From a virus, in the IMG/VR virus record IMGVR_UViG_3300036792_000539, positions 1 to 58,382 of that record: a DNA stretch of 58,382 nt. One strand, 5' to 3'. The position numbers and the translations under genes are program-made. Shown in pieces: positions 17,551-26,232 of the stretch. Positions within the stretch are counted from its first letter, which is position 1. Each line of letters opens with the position of its first letter. The notes under the pieces are model-generated. The model was not told where the DNA came from, did no database searches, and saw only the letters and a list, made by a program, of their open reading frames with translations.

Positions 17551-18581
17551 ATCGTTATCATTTCGCGGTACGTGACGGGAGCATTACATTCAATGCAGCA
17601 ATCGCTCGTCCGGATGTCAATGCCGTCGAGGGCCTGCTTTAACATCTCGGTCGATTGCGATTCGAAATATTCCTGGTTGGCCTCCGCCTGGTCCCGGTCA
17701 ATGGTCGTATACCGGTTGATCCGGTCAGAGGCCAGGCGTTCGATCATGATTTCCGCTCCCAGCAGGTATTGCAGGGCATCGCCGAGGATATACCGGTTGT
17801 TCCAGGCGAGGGCATCATAGGTGCATCCTACGCTGAAGACGCCGGTCAGTCCGTAGGACTGCATGCCGAAGGCCAGATCGGTGAAATCCTCCTGGACGAT
17901 CGTCTGAGCGCCGCGGATATAGGCATTGCAAAAGACAAAGCCATAGATCCAGTTGACGCAGGAGGAGCATTCCCATTCCACGGTCGGCGGGATATACAAG
18001 TTTGTGCCTTGCACCTCGGTCGCATCGTAGGCCACAAAAAGTCGGAAAGCCGTATAACGCTTCCCGATCTTGATCCGGTTCCAGCCCACCGTCGCGGTCG
18101 CAGCTTTGATCAGGAAGGTGTCCAGAATGGTTCCGGTGTTCAAATCAAAAATGTTGACGGTAACATCATTGGTCGGAACCCCATTCAGATAGAGGCTTAC
18201 TTCCTGAATAATGGTCGACTGAAAGGGCGATGCCACGATCCGCTGCATATTTTTGAAGGTCAGCTCGATCGAAAAACCTCGCCATTGAGGGGCGGGATCA
18301 TAATAGACGGGATCGATCTGCCGGAGCAGGTCGACCGATTGGATAACCGTTTTAAGGCGATACCGGTGGTTGAGGGTCGAATAGATCGCCATCTGAAATT
18401 TCTTCATCGCGCGTTTCTGGATGGTATTCCATACCTGCTGATAGGTGAGCTGATCGGAATCGGCGACCTTATCGATGGATTTCAGATTAATTCCCGGAAG
18501 GTCATTGACATATAGGCCGCTATCCGGGAGGATCCCCGAAATTGCCCCGCGAAGCCCGATATAGTCAATAAAACAGTCCAT
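17547..18581 (-). CDS. Putative head-tail connector / neck protein, 344 aa
   Basis: A 344-residue protein immediately after the capsid gene with a C-terminal Cys cluster (SDCCIECNAPVT). No family motif is recognised. The position (capsid, this gene, gp10-like protein, tail completion) suggests an adaptor at the head-tail interface. It is longer than usual adaptor proteins and has a central beta-rich region. Confidence 0.5.
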   Translation of the reverse strand: MDCFIDYIGLRGAISGILPDSGLYVNDLPGINLKSIDKVADSDQLTYQQVWNTIQKRAMKKFQMAIYSTLNHRYRLKTVIQSVDLLRQIDPVYYDPAPQWRGFSIELTFKNMQRIVASPFQSTIIQEVSLYLNGVPTNDVTVNIFDLNTGTILDTFLIKAATATVGWNRIKIGKRYTAFRLFVAYDATEVQGTNLYIPPTVEWECSSCVNWIYGFVFCNAYIRGAQTIVQEDFTDLAFGMQSYGLTGVFSVGCTYDALAWNNRYILGDALQYLLGAEIMIERLASDRINRYTTIDRDQAEANQEYFESQSTEMLKQALDGIDIRTSDCCIECNAPVTYREMITM

Positions 18582-18647
18582 CGTTTTGTAAGGATAGGGA
18601 GCGGCGGATAACCGCTCCCTGGTTTATGGTTAAGGCGTCAGACGATT

Positions 18648-19808
18648 CTAATCGTTGGTGATCAGGTACCGGAAGGTGCCGTTGCTGCCATACAGCCGGT
18701 CCGTCGGATCGTAGGCGTCTCCCGGGATATTGAACAGGTCATAGGCCTTAGAGACGTAAAGTGCCCAACCCCGATTGAACGTCTGGGCATAGCCGCCGGG
18801 GCCCTGCAATTGGGTCGGGCAATCGATATACTTCAGCTGACAATCCAGTTCGAGGCGCGGAAGGGCATTGCCCAGGGAATCCTCCCCGGGAGGGGTCATT
18901 GTAAAGAAGATCGAACCACCCTTGAAGCCGGCCGCGAATCCCTTATACCGTGCGCGGGTGACAAATTGCACCGCATCGGCCGCGAATAACGCGATTTCAT
19001 TCGCGCCAAAGGCATTAACGGTGGAGGAATCCCAGTACCATTTATACAGTTTCTCGAAGGCCGCCGTGTCGATACCGATGAAATCATTCCCGCCTTTGGC
19101 TAGTTGCTGCAGCACATAATTGTGCATGATCCCGTTGCCTACCATCAGCATTGGACCAGCATTTTCATTCTCCTTCCACTGCGTGAGGAGCTCTGTCATA
19201 CCGCTGGCCAGGTTGTTTTTGGTGGCGTCCAGCAGGATATTGACCGATACGGCGTTGTTGTTGCCCGATTGCGGGTTGACGCCGAAATTGGCCGCCAGCT
19301 TTTGGGTGAGATCGGCATTGATGTCATGGAAGACGCCATTGAGCATCTCCATTAGCCGGTCGAAAAACTCCTGCATGAAGGTCGTCGTGCTCTTAAAGCC
19401 CTCCACCTGTCCGGCCGTGTTGACCTTGGCGACACTGGTGGCTTCCGCCAGGTACTTCGACATCGTCGCGTCGTCAATGTAGAAGCCGATCTTCCGAAAG
19501 AGGGACAGGTTGACCGAGGCCTCCTTGTAAACGGGCACATTGTCAATGTTACAGTCATCGGTTGTGATCGTCTGACCTTGCGGAAGGCGGTTCCGGTACT
19601 TGATCTGCATCGCGCGAATATGACCGGTGCCGTCGTCGATTCCTTCATTGATGATGTTGGGAGCTTCCGTATTCTCGAGCAATGCGCGGAGAAAACCGGG
19701 AGGGGTTATTTTCTTAGAGGGGGCGTTTCCTTTGGCCACCTCCGTCAACTGGGTCAGGAGATAAGGCGCAAAGCCTAACCCGTTGTTAGTAGGATAAATG
19801 CCAGGCAT
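18648..19808 (-). CDS. Major capsid protein
   Basis: A 386-residue protein that follows the scaffold-like gene. Composition and size fit an HK97-fold major capsid protein. The early segment with KKITPPGFLRALLENTEAP, the central NLASGMTELLTQWKENENA and the late VQFVTRARYKGFAAG look like the spine and A-domain of such shells. The scaffold upstream and connector downstream support it. No maturation protease is seen next to it. Confidence 0.75.
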   Translation of the reverse strand: MPGIYPTNNGLGFAPYLLTQLTEVAKGNAPSKKITPPGFLRALLENTEAPNIINEGIDDGTGHIRAMQIKYRNRLPQGQTITTDDCNIDNVPVYKEASVNLSLFRKIGFYIDDATMSKYLAEATSVAKVNTAGQVEGFKSTTTFMQEFFDRLMEMLNGVFHDINADLTQKLAANFGVNPQSGNNNAVSVNILLDATKNNLASGMTELLTQWKENENAGPMLMVGNGIMHNYVLQQLAKGGNDFIGIDTAAFEKLYKWYWDSSTVNAFGANEIALFAADAVQFVTRARYKGFAAGFKGGSIFFTMTPPGEDSLGNALPRLELDCQLKYIDCPTQLQGPGGYAQTFNRGWALYVSKAYDLFNIPGDAYDPTDRLYGSNGTFRYLITND

Positions 19809-19844
19809 GTGAAAAAGTTGAGAAGATTATCTCAGCTTCAGTAC

Positions 19845-20735
19845 CTATGCGTTAAAGCCGGATGTGGCAAGGGCTCCCAGGGATGCTTGATTGGCCTCGA
19901 GCAGCCGCGTGTTTACCTTTTTGTCGTCACCGGTAACAATGGTCTGTTGCTGATGCGAGGGATCACCAGTTTTTGACTGGTCGGTAACGGCGAGCAGTTT
20001 ATTGCTCGACAACACGCCGTCGAAAAATCCGTCGGCGTCCACTTTGTTGTGCTTCGAATCGTAGTAATCCGAACCATCTTGTTTCAAAACTCTTATGACG
20101 CCATCCTTATTGACGACCATCAGCCCTTCTTTGGCGAGAGCCTGATCGATCAAGGTTTTGGCCGTAATTATGCTAACTCCTTTGGGGAGCTCTTTGTTGG
20201 CGTAGTTCTTTCCTGCCAGGATGGCCTCGACCATGAGACCTGTTTCCCGAGCGGAAAAAGTTTTCTGGCGGTTGTCCAGCTCAGTTGTGTGACCTTCTTT
20301 GGTCAGGCGCAGCTGCTCCTGGAGCTCCTCGATCTGCTTTTGCAGCTGTCCCTTTTCGGTCTTACTGGTGGCATTGTCCTTTGCATCCCGTAGCTCAAGG
20401 AGCTTGTCGGTGAGCATCTCCATCTTTTTAACGGTAGATTTCTCACTTTCTATCGGCGCCCAGTCCGCATCCGGGATCTGCCGTTTTTGAGCGATCTTTT
20501 TGAGCGATGCGTCCATACCATCCGCCAAGGCGGCAAAAAAATGTCGCTTAAGATCCGGATGGCTCTTCGCACTATCCATCGTGAGCAGGGCGGTTTCAAT
20601 TTGATTAGCGACCGCGTCCGGCACTTCCGCAGCAAGGCTCAGCAGCCCGGCAAAATCGGCGCTTTTTGTCGCCAGATCATTAATGTCGACCCCGGCCTTC
20701 GTCGCTAAACTTTTGAAAAGCTCACCCAGTTTCAT
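19845..20735 (-). CDS. Putative scaffolding protein
   Basis: A 296-residue, highly charged, mostly helical protein with a central coiled coil (about 90-145: LTDKLLELRDAKDNA, KGQLQKQIEELQEQLRLTKE), directly before the capsid gene. This is the usual make-up and place of a scaffold that templates the procapsid. A Gly/Asp-rich segment and a short hydrophobic tail follow. Confidence 0.65.
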   Translation of the reverse strand: MKLGELFKSLATKAGVDINDLATKSADFAGLLSLAAEVPDAVANQIETALLTMDSAKSHPDLKRHFFAALADGMDASLKKIAQKRQIPDADWAPIESEKSTVKKMEMLTDKLLELRDAKDNATSKTEKGQLQKQIEELQEQLRLTKEGHTTELDNRQKTFSARETGLMVEAILAGKNYANKELPKGVSIITAKTLIDQALAKEGLMVVNKDGVIRVLKQDGSDYYDSKHNKVDADGFFDGVLSSNKLLAVTDQSKTGDPSHQQQTIVTGDDKKVNTRLLEANQASLGALATSGFNA

Positions 20736-20761
20736 GTATGATAGTTAAAAAGTATCGACCC

Positions 20762-21175
20762 TTATTCCTCCCCTTCTCCTTCACCATCCCCGTCCTGCAG
20801 ATCATCCCCCTTTCCGTCCGTCCTTCCTTTTGCGCCCGGCACTTTCTTAGTCAATTGCTTCTGCAGCGCCTCGATCTGAGCCTTCAGTGCCTCATTTTCC
20901 GAATTCAAGGCCGCGTTCTGACTATCGACCGGCGAGAGATTCTCATAGAGCGTTTCCAGATGCTCGACTTCTTCAAATTCCTGCGACCCTTTTACTTTGC
21001 CGGGAATGAACCTGCCTTTCACAATCTTCACCGATTTCGGTTTATCGGCGGCGCCTACATTGGCGGCCTGCTCGATATGGAATTTTCGGCTATGCCGATT
21101 ATCCGGGACAATATGGATCTTGTCCTTGCGGTCCGTAATCTTCAAATATTGCTTAGCGGGATTCTTCGAAGCCAT
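20762..21175 (-). CDS. Hypothetical protein with coiled coil and acidic tail, 137 aa
   Basis: First gene of the capsid operon. It has a basic N-terminal domain with FHIEQAANVGA and a coiled coil near 80-112. The Gly/Asp/Glu-rich tail (DGKGDDLQDGDGEGEGEE) looks disordered. The ATG lies 20 bases downstream of a good -7 box. It may assist capsid assembly; no family is recognised. Confidence 0.55.
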   Translation of the reverse strand: MASKNPAKQYLKITDRKDKIHIVPDNRHSRKFHIEQAANVGAADKPKSVKIVKGRFIPGKVKGSQEFEEVEHLETLYENLSPVDSQNAALNSENEALKAQIEALQKQLTKKVPGAKGRTDGKGDDLQDGDGEGEGEE

Positions 21176-21195
21176 AGAATTTTTCTTGTCGAGAC

Positions 21196-21227
21196 CAAAT
21201 GTAGATTCTTTGGGTATTATTTTCCAA
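21196..21227 (-). promoter_or_regulatory. Leftward Bacteroidetes-type promoter of the capsid operon
   Basis: On the minus strand TACATTTG (21203-21196) matches TAnnTTTG; TTG lies 21 bases upstream (21227-21225). It points at the 137-aa gene, scaffold and capsid, and is back to back with the forward promoter at 21235-21265. Confidence 0.6.
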
Positions 21228-21234
21228 CCGAAAG

Positions 21235-21265
21235 TTTGCTTCTTTCAAAGAAACCGATAGTTTTG
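21235..21265 (+). promoter_or_regulatory. Rightward Bacteroidetes-type promoter of the forward-strand gene
   Basis: TTTG (21235-21238), 19 bases, TAGTTTTG (21258-21265): an excellent match to the Bacteroidetes consensus, 15 bases before the ATG at 21281. It supports the reality of the forward gene. Confidence 0.7.
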
Positions 21266-21280
21266 GTGCAAAATCCACCA

Positions 21281-21724
21281 ATGACACCTATTAAGAGCGG
21301 CCCGCGGTCGCTATCTTTGAAAAACGTCCCGGACGACGTTTTCGAACTGCTGGTCCACGAGCAAACCCGCATCAAGCTTGAAAAAAGAACGGGTAAATTC
21401 GGTATCGAGCAGGTCGTCTATAAGCTCCTGCGGGCCCTAAACAAAATCTCCGGCATGAAAAGAAGGCCTTACGATCACGATCACATGTGCTATTTCGCCA
21501 GGTATGTCCTGCAGCGATGCAAAGCCAGCGAAACTCTTTCTATCTATGGCAGCGGCAGCGAGAGTATTTCTCTGCAGACACTTAATTCTCTTCTTCACGA
21601 ATGGAAGCGCGATCACCCCAATGAATATGAGGAAGAAAAATCAATGGTCATAGGAATAGGCAAAACCCCAGCAGACGTGCTGGGGTTGAAAGGTCCCAAG
21701 AACGAGCCGCCGTCAGCCAGCTAA
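21281..21724 (+). CDS. Forward-strand moron-type gene, basic protein of 147 aa
   Basis: The only forward gene within the 35-kb leftward structural region. It encodes a Lys/Arg-rich helical protein (DDVFELLVHEQTRIKLEKR, GIEQVVYKLLRALNKISG) with no recognised domain. A consensus promoter stands directly before it and no leftward gene covers 21176-21712. The last four codons overlap the end of the convergent methyltransferase gene, and its end also spans a leftward terminator hairpin. Own promoter and opposite strand are typical of a gene expressed from the prophage (lysogenic conversion or regulation). The function is unknown. Confidence 0.65.
   Translation: MTPIKSGPRSLSLKNVPDDVFELLVHEQTRIKLEKRTGKFGIEQVVYKLLRALNKISGMKRRPYDHDHMCYFARYVLQRCKASETLSIYGSGSESISLQTLNSLLHEWKRDHPNEYEEEKSMVIGIGKTPADVLGLKGPKNEPPSAS
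21662..21687 (-). terminator. Leftward terminator after the methyltransferase gene
   Basis: CCCCAGCA (21666-21673), a 4-base loop and TGCTGGGG (21678-21685) form a perfect 8-bp stem, followed on the minus strand by TTTTG. It would end the terminase-to-methyltransferase operon. It lies inside the 3' part of the convergent forward gene. Confidence 0.6.
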
Positions 21725-22261
21725 CGGTACCCGGTACAAAAAGCAGCTGGGCAGGATCTCCGCCTCGGGCAGGATCTCGTCAACCGCCTTGCGCACGGCG
21801 TCGAAATAGATATCGTGGCCGGCCAGCACTCCGCCCGGCTTTATAAGCGGCTTGTAATTTTCCAGGTCGGCCTTGACGTAGAGATAGGTATGATTCGCAT
21901 CCACAAAGGCGAAATCCAGCGAAATCTCCCTTTCCCTGAAATAGGCAGCTGCCTCCGCCGTCGACATCTGCAAGGGCGTAATAAACTCGGATACGCCGCA
22001 CAAATTCATATTGTGCCAGAAACGCTGAAAGATATCCTCATTCACATCGGCGTGGTCATTGTCGACAGTCTTTTTCCACAAATCCACCGCATAAAAGTGA
22101 ACCTTTTTGCCGCTATCCTTGATAAGGCCGGCCATATAGGCGGCCGACTGGCCGAGGTAGACGCCGAGCTCGACCAGGACATCGCCGTCCTTGGCGCGGT
22201 CTACGGCGTCGCGATACAACTGCTGGTAATCAAACCAGCCGGGAATGTCACTCCATTTCAT
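21713..22261 (-). CDS. SAM-dependent class I methyltransferase
   Basis: A 182-residue Rossmann-fold methyltransferase. Motif I is VLVELGVYLGQSA (about 28-40). The later VDANHTYLYVKADLENYKPLIKPGGVLAGHD matches the Methyltransf_24 group, which methylates small molecules or sugars. The ATG at 22261 follows the GT25 stop and avoids the overlapping longer frame. With two glycosyltransferases in the same operon, an action on a glycan (capping or modifying a sugar) is a reasonable inference. Confidence 0.8.
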   Translation of the reverse strand: MKWSDIPGWFDYQQLYRDAVDRAKDGDVLVELGVYLGQSAAYMAGLIKDSGKKVHFYAVDLWKKTVDNDHADVNEDIFQRFWHNMNLCGVSEFITPLQMSTAEAAAYFREREISLDFAFVDANHTYLYVKADLENYKPLIKPGGVLAGHDIYFDAVRKAVDEILPEAEILPSCFLYRVPLAG

Positions 22262-22262
22262 G

Positions 22263-22886
22263 TTACTTGAATTTATTGTTGGTAATAGAAAACAGGTTAT
22301 GTGCCGCGGCCGGCTGATGGGTATTGTCACTGTAGCTCGGCCGCTGATCGAAGACCATAGGCGTCACGACATAGGCTGCCCGGATCGGCTGTACAACGGA
22401 TCGCAGGTACTCGTCGATGGGGGTCCGGGATCCGCAGGTTACCATACCTCCGAATTCATCGAGGATCCGCCTCATGCCCTGCTGGCTGAGGCCATAGGCA
22501 TGGCAACAGACGACATTCTTGGCGACGTGCAGGTGTTCCGCCACGCGGTCAGTGTTGATCTCGTCAGGAAACACCAGGCCGCCAAGGTAGACTACTTCCC
22601 AGCCGCGCGGCAAGGACTCCAGCGCTTCGGCGACATGGTCCATATCCCCTTTGGCGCAAAAGTCATCCTCGAGGATGAAGAGATTGGACAAGTGCCGGTT
22701 TTTTCGGATCGCGGAAAGATGGGAGAGTGAACAGCCGTAAGGACCGTGCGGATGTGCGATCGCTGGTATCCGCTCAGCCTCAAAACCCAGCGTTTTGAAT
22801 TCCTGCTGGCATTCCGCCCACCGGTCCGTCCGGCGATCGAGGTTAATGCAAACGATTTTCTCAAAGAAAGAAAGCGATGTATTCAT
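22263..22886 (-). CDS. Glycosyltransferase family 25 (LPS-type galactosyltransferase)
   Basis: A 207-residue GT25 protein. It has CINLDRRTDRW (13-23), the GCSLSHL motif (51-57) and the metal-binding LEDDF (72-76), in the order of bacterial LPS glycosyltransferases. It starts with an ATGA overlap on the MuF-like gene. Placed between head genes and a methyltransferase, it may glycosylate a virion protein or alter the host surface during lysogeny. Acceptor and donor are unknown. Confidence 0.85.
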   Translation of the reverse strand: MNTSLSFFEKIVCINLDRRTDRWAECQQEFKTLGFEAERIPAIAHPHGPYGCSLSHLSAIRKNRHLSNLFILEDDFCAKGDMDHVAEALESLPRGWEVVYLGGLVFPDEINTDRVAEHLHVAKNVVCCHAYGLSQQGMRRILDEFGGMVTCGSRTPIDEYLRSVVQPIRAAYVVTPMVFDQRPSYSDNTHQPAAAHNLFSITNNKFK

Positions 22887-24328
22887 ATAGTTATTTTTGT
22901 TCGGACCATGGGCGGAACGGCTGACGTCGCCACCGCGATCAGCTGGTGACCGCAATTGTATCCGCCGCGGTAAATGGGAAAATTATATTTATTCGTACCT
23001 GGAATCATCCCCTGCGGCAGGTTCGTCCGCTTATCAATTTTGCCTCCCTGTTCTTTGAACTCCGGGAAATCCCCTTCGATCACCGCCTCAAATTCCGATT
23101 TATGGACATATTTTTTTTGTATCAAGGCTTTGCAGAGTGGGCGGCTTGTCTTGATGAGGGAGCCGACATATTGAAACCACTCCAGCCCCAGATCGTCGGT
23201 CACCACTTGATTGTACTGCGCCGAGAACTGGTTTAATGCATCCGTGGTGATCTGTTGGGTATACCTGACCATGGCGCCGCCCATACCAGGCGTTCCAACT
23301 ATATAATCCCTCATCTGGCTCATCAGCTGTGGGAAGTCGCCGCCCGTCGTGATATTCGTGCGGAGGATATCCTGCACCCCGCTCATCACGCTTGCGTGCA
23401 GGCCGGCCGCGGTAAGGCCGTCGATCGTGGCTTCAATTGCTTGGGTTTTAACCACCTCCAGGACCTTCGGAGGCGTAAATTCGGCCGCCACCGTGCTGAA
23501 ATATTTGTTCTGCAGTTTGGCGACGGCCGCAAAGGCGTCGGCGAATTCCTCCACCTTTTTCACATAAGGATCGGAGATGATGACCTTCTCCAGATCCGCC
23601 CGCAGCTGCCCGATCGCCTTGACGTTTTTTACCGTCGCCGATAGGCGCCCATTCTTGAGGTCGAGCTCTTTTACCAACCGGACAATTTCATTATAGGCGT
23701 CCTGCTGAATCGCGGGGATCGCCTCCTGGAAGGAATCGACTGCCTTTTGGATCGTCGAAAGAAGCTCGTCTATAGTCTCCTGCCCCTTAGCCGAATTGAA
23801 AGAATCGGTTGATTTTTGGTCCTCGTTGGGTTGCGCGTCTTGCTTTTTAGCTTCACTATCAGCTTGCTGATGGGGTTGCTTTTCGGGCTTTGCGGGCTTT
23901 TCGGGTTGGTCCGGCTGTTTTTCCGCAGGAGTATCTTGTTTGGCGGCGTCTGGCTTCCGGGAACGATCATTCGGATATTTTTCATCATACTCCTTTAGAA
24001 CCTTGTTTCCAGCGTTTTCCGCGCGTTTAGACCCCTTTATCGTGCCAGCAACCTGATCGAGATCGCGCTGTAACCGATCTTTTACGCGCTGTTCGATATC
24101 TGGGTCGGGAATGCCCTTCTCTAGGTTTTCCCGGGCTATTTCAATGGAAGTCTGCAAAGAAGATAGGGCTTCCACTCTATTTTTTACCAGATACCACGCA
24201 TCTATCACCTCTATAACATCGCCGTCATTCTTATAGCCGTTAACAGAGCGGATCTGGTCTGCCTTTGCCTGCAGCTTATCCCTCAGCACGGAAAGTCGTG
24301 TAATGGTATCCTGTAAAATGTCGCTCAT
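22883..24328 (-). CDS. MuF-like head morphogenesis protein
   Basis: A 481-residue protein. The N-terminal 200 residues are helical, with a Gln/Lys/Pro-rich disordered linker near 110-165. The C-terminal part carries the phage Mu F pattern: SRPLCKAL, then LPQGMIPGTN and FPIYRGGYNCGHQL, an Arg/Cys/His set that resembles a minor head protein zinc site. It overlaps the portal stop as ATGA. MuF proteins are injected or head-assembly proteins associated with the portal. Confidence 0.75.
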   Translation of the reverse strand: MSDILQDTITRLSVLRDKLQAKADQIRSVNGYKNDGDVIEVIDAWYLVKNRVEALSSLQTSIEIARENLEKGIPDPDIEQRVKDRLQRDLDQVAGTIKGSKRAENAGNKVLKEYDEKYPNDRSRKPDAAKQDTPAEKQPDQPEKPAKPEKQPHQQADSEAKKQDAQPNEDQKSTDSFNSAKGQETIDELLSTIQKAVDSFQEAIPAIQQDAYNEIVRLVKELDLKNGRLSATVKNVKAIGQLRADLEKVIISDPYVKKVEEFADAFAAVAKLQNKYFSTVAAEFTPPKVLEVVKTQAIEATIDGLTAAGLHASVMSGVQDILRTNITTGGDFPQLMSQMRDYIVGTPGMGGAMVRYTQQITTDALNQFSAQYNQVVTDDLGLEWFQYVGSLIKTSRPLCKALIQKKYVHKSEFEAVIEGDFPEFKEQGGKIDKRTNLPQGMIPGTNKYNFPIYRGGYNCGHQLIAVATSAVPPMVRTKITI

Positions 24329-26229
24329 TTATTAGCGTTTGTTGGATCCGTGTTGGGTGTCTCGTCAATTCCGGGCTTCTGCTTGGGGCCTGTATCATCC
24401 GCATTGCCGGTCTTTTGATCCTGGTTGCCGGAATTGTCGAGCTCATCCTGATTCGGATCGGTGACCGGTGCGCCTATGGCTTTTTGAGCCATCTTGAGCT
24501 TCAGCTGCGCCGCCTGATCATTGGCGTCGATGACCTCCTGGGCATATTTTTCGAGCACATCCCGCTGATCGCCATAATCCAGCGCGACGAACTTTTCATC
24601 CTCGTCTATGGCGCGACGGACAAACTGGTGAATATTGCAGCTCACGACGTAGTCTATCTTCGAGATGCCACCATTCTGCATCCGGGTCATTTTGTCATCA
24701 TCCGCGATCTCAGGGAAGGGATCGAGAAGTAGCGTCAACCGGACAAGGGCCTGTACGTCGGGCTCTCCGCTGAAGCGCTTGGTGGCGAATTCCACCTCCA
24801 TCTCCGTCACGATTGACGGATCCACCTTTCCGGTTTTGGCGTCTTGTATATCGCCAATCATGCTGTTGGACGACAGCAAATCAAACTTCAGGGGTACTGA
24901 AAAGGTCGGCACGAGGCCCTTCCGTTTCGATTCATTCGGGACAATGATCCGGTACCGGTAGTCTATTCCTATTTTTTCGATCTCCCGCATGATGCCGACA
25001 ATATCGCTGGCGACCGAATTGACGAAGATATTCAGCTCATCGCGGTCGACCTCCTTGGCCGTACCGGATTCGCTGAGCGGCGTATCTTGAAGGAACTCCA
25101 TGTTAATTGCGGAGAGGGCTTTATAGATGTGCGCGTCGACCCGGTCATCCTGGATTTTCACAATTTCTGTATCCTTGGATACATAGCCCATGGGCGGCGT
25201 GGGGACCTGCTGCTCCCCTAACTGGGCCGGCCGGATTACCTGGTGCGCGTAAGGCGAGGTATTAATCTTGCCTTGCCCTTTGCAGACCTCGCAGACAACC
25301 GTTCGGCCCTCCCGGCCCGGCAACTGCCCGAGGCCTTTACATTCCTGGCAGTCCTGAGTAGCATATACCCACATCGTGGAGTGGATATGTTGGACTACCT
25401 CCGCCTGCAGATCGGAATACTCCCGCACTGCCTCATTCAGGCCCGGAACAATGGATGCGATCCTGCTTTTCCACATGATGGTCTTGTCTAGGGCTTTCTT
25501 AAAAATGCCCTTTGCCCGGAAGGCTGGCATATAACCAAGGTTATGAACATAATTGACCACCAACTCTTTATCGCCCTTCGCGTTGACCTGATCATAACGC
25601 TGGATCACTTTGTCTGTGACGACGTAGTAGATATCGCCGTCGTTTTTGATGGTTGTTCCCACCTTATAGTTCGCCTTATCCGTAGAATAAAGGACGCAAA
25701 AAGACTCCTCTTCGTAGTCATAGACCAGGTTGCTGTTGAAGATCACCGGGAAAGGCCTGAGGTAAGTATTTTCCGGAAGATCCGTCTCCAGCGGCAGCAC
25801 CACGATAACTGCATTGGCGTCGATCAGGTAATTTTTCAGCCCGACATTGAACATCCAATCGGTGAGCGATTTGAAATAGGGGAATTGCGATTCAAAATAC
25901 ACCTCTGGCGTTTCCTCTTTCGCAATTGCCGGCGGCACATCCGTCTGGTCATATTTAATCCCCCAGTCCGAGGCTTTGCGGATTTTACCCAGGGAGGTTA
26001 GGATCTTGGAAAACGTGCCTTCCGTGATGGGTTCATAGATCTTTTGCCGATAGGCGTGGATCTCCATCGATTCGGCCGGCCGCCGTTCTTTGATCAGCTT
26101 ATGGGGAAACTCCCCGTCGGCATGGGTTCTGAGCGCATCATACAGCGCGACACTATCGTCATAGCACTTCCAGCGCTTGGGATTTGCCTTCTTCGTATAC
26201 TCCTTGAGTTGTGCGGGCGTGATCTCCAT
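24325..26229 (-). CDS. Portal protein with inserted DnaJ-like zinc motifs
   Basis: A 634-residue protein in the portal slot next to the MuF-like protein. It has the helical stem-wing character of portals (IMREIEKIGIDYRYRI, LLDPFPEIADDDKMTRMQNGG) and a Gln/Asp/Asn-rich tail. The oddity is a pair of CxxCxGxG motifs, C294-x2-C297-x-G-x-G and C313-x2-C316-x-G-x-G, like half of a DnaJ zinc-finger domain, in the middle of the chain. These four Cys probably bind one zinc. The portal forms the DNA channel vertex, and the terminase docks on it. Confidence 0.75.
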   Translation of the reverse strand: MEITPAQLKEYTKKANPKRWKCYDDSVALYDALRTHADGEFPHKLIKERRPAESMEIHAYRQKIYEPITEGTFSKILTSLGKIRKASDWGIKYDQTDVPPAIAKEETPEVYFESQFPYFKSLTDWMFNVGLKNYLIDANAVIVVLPLETDLPENTYLRPFPVIFNSNLVYDYEEESFCVLYSTDKANYKVGTTIKNDGDIYYVVTDKVIQRYDQVNAKGDKELVVNYVHNLGYMPAFRAKGIFKKALDKTIMWKSRIASIVPGLNEAVREYSDLQAEVVQHIHSTMWVYATQDCQECKGLGQLPGREGRTVVCEVCKGQGKINTSPYAHQVIRPAQLGEQQVPTPPMGYVSKDTEIVKIQDDRVDAHIYKALSAINMEFLQDTPLSESGTAKEVDRDELNIFVNSVASDIVGIMREIEKIGIDYRYRIIVPNESKRKGLVPTFSVPLKFDLLSSNSMIGDIQDAKTGKVDPSIVTEMEVEFATKRFSGEPDVQALVRLTLLLDPFPEIADDDKMTRMQNGGISKIDYVVSCNIHQFVRRAIDEDEKFVALDYGDQRDVLEKYAQEVIDANDQAAQLKLKMAQKAIGAPVTDPNQDELDNSGNQDQKTGNADDTGPKQKPGIDETPNTDPTNANK

Positions 26230-26232
26230 AAC

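Noticed and set aside
17655-18515. Forward open frame opposite the neck protein gene
   Set aside because: Antisense to a well-supported leftward gene and no domain or start signal of its own.
20738-21280. Long upstream extension of the forward 147-aa gene
   Set aside because: It runs antisense through the 137-aa gene; the promoter at 21235-21265 and the ATG at 21281 define the start.
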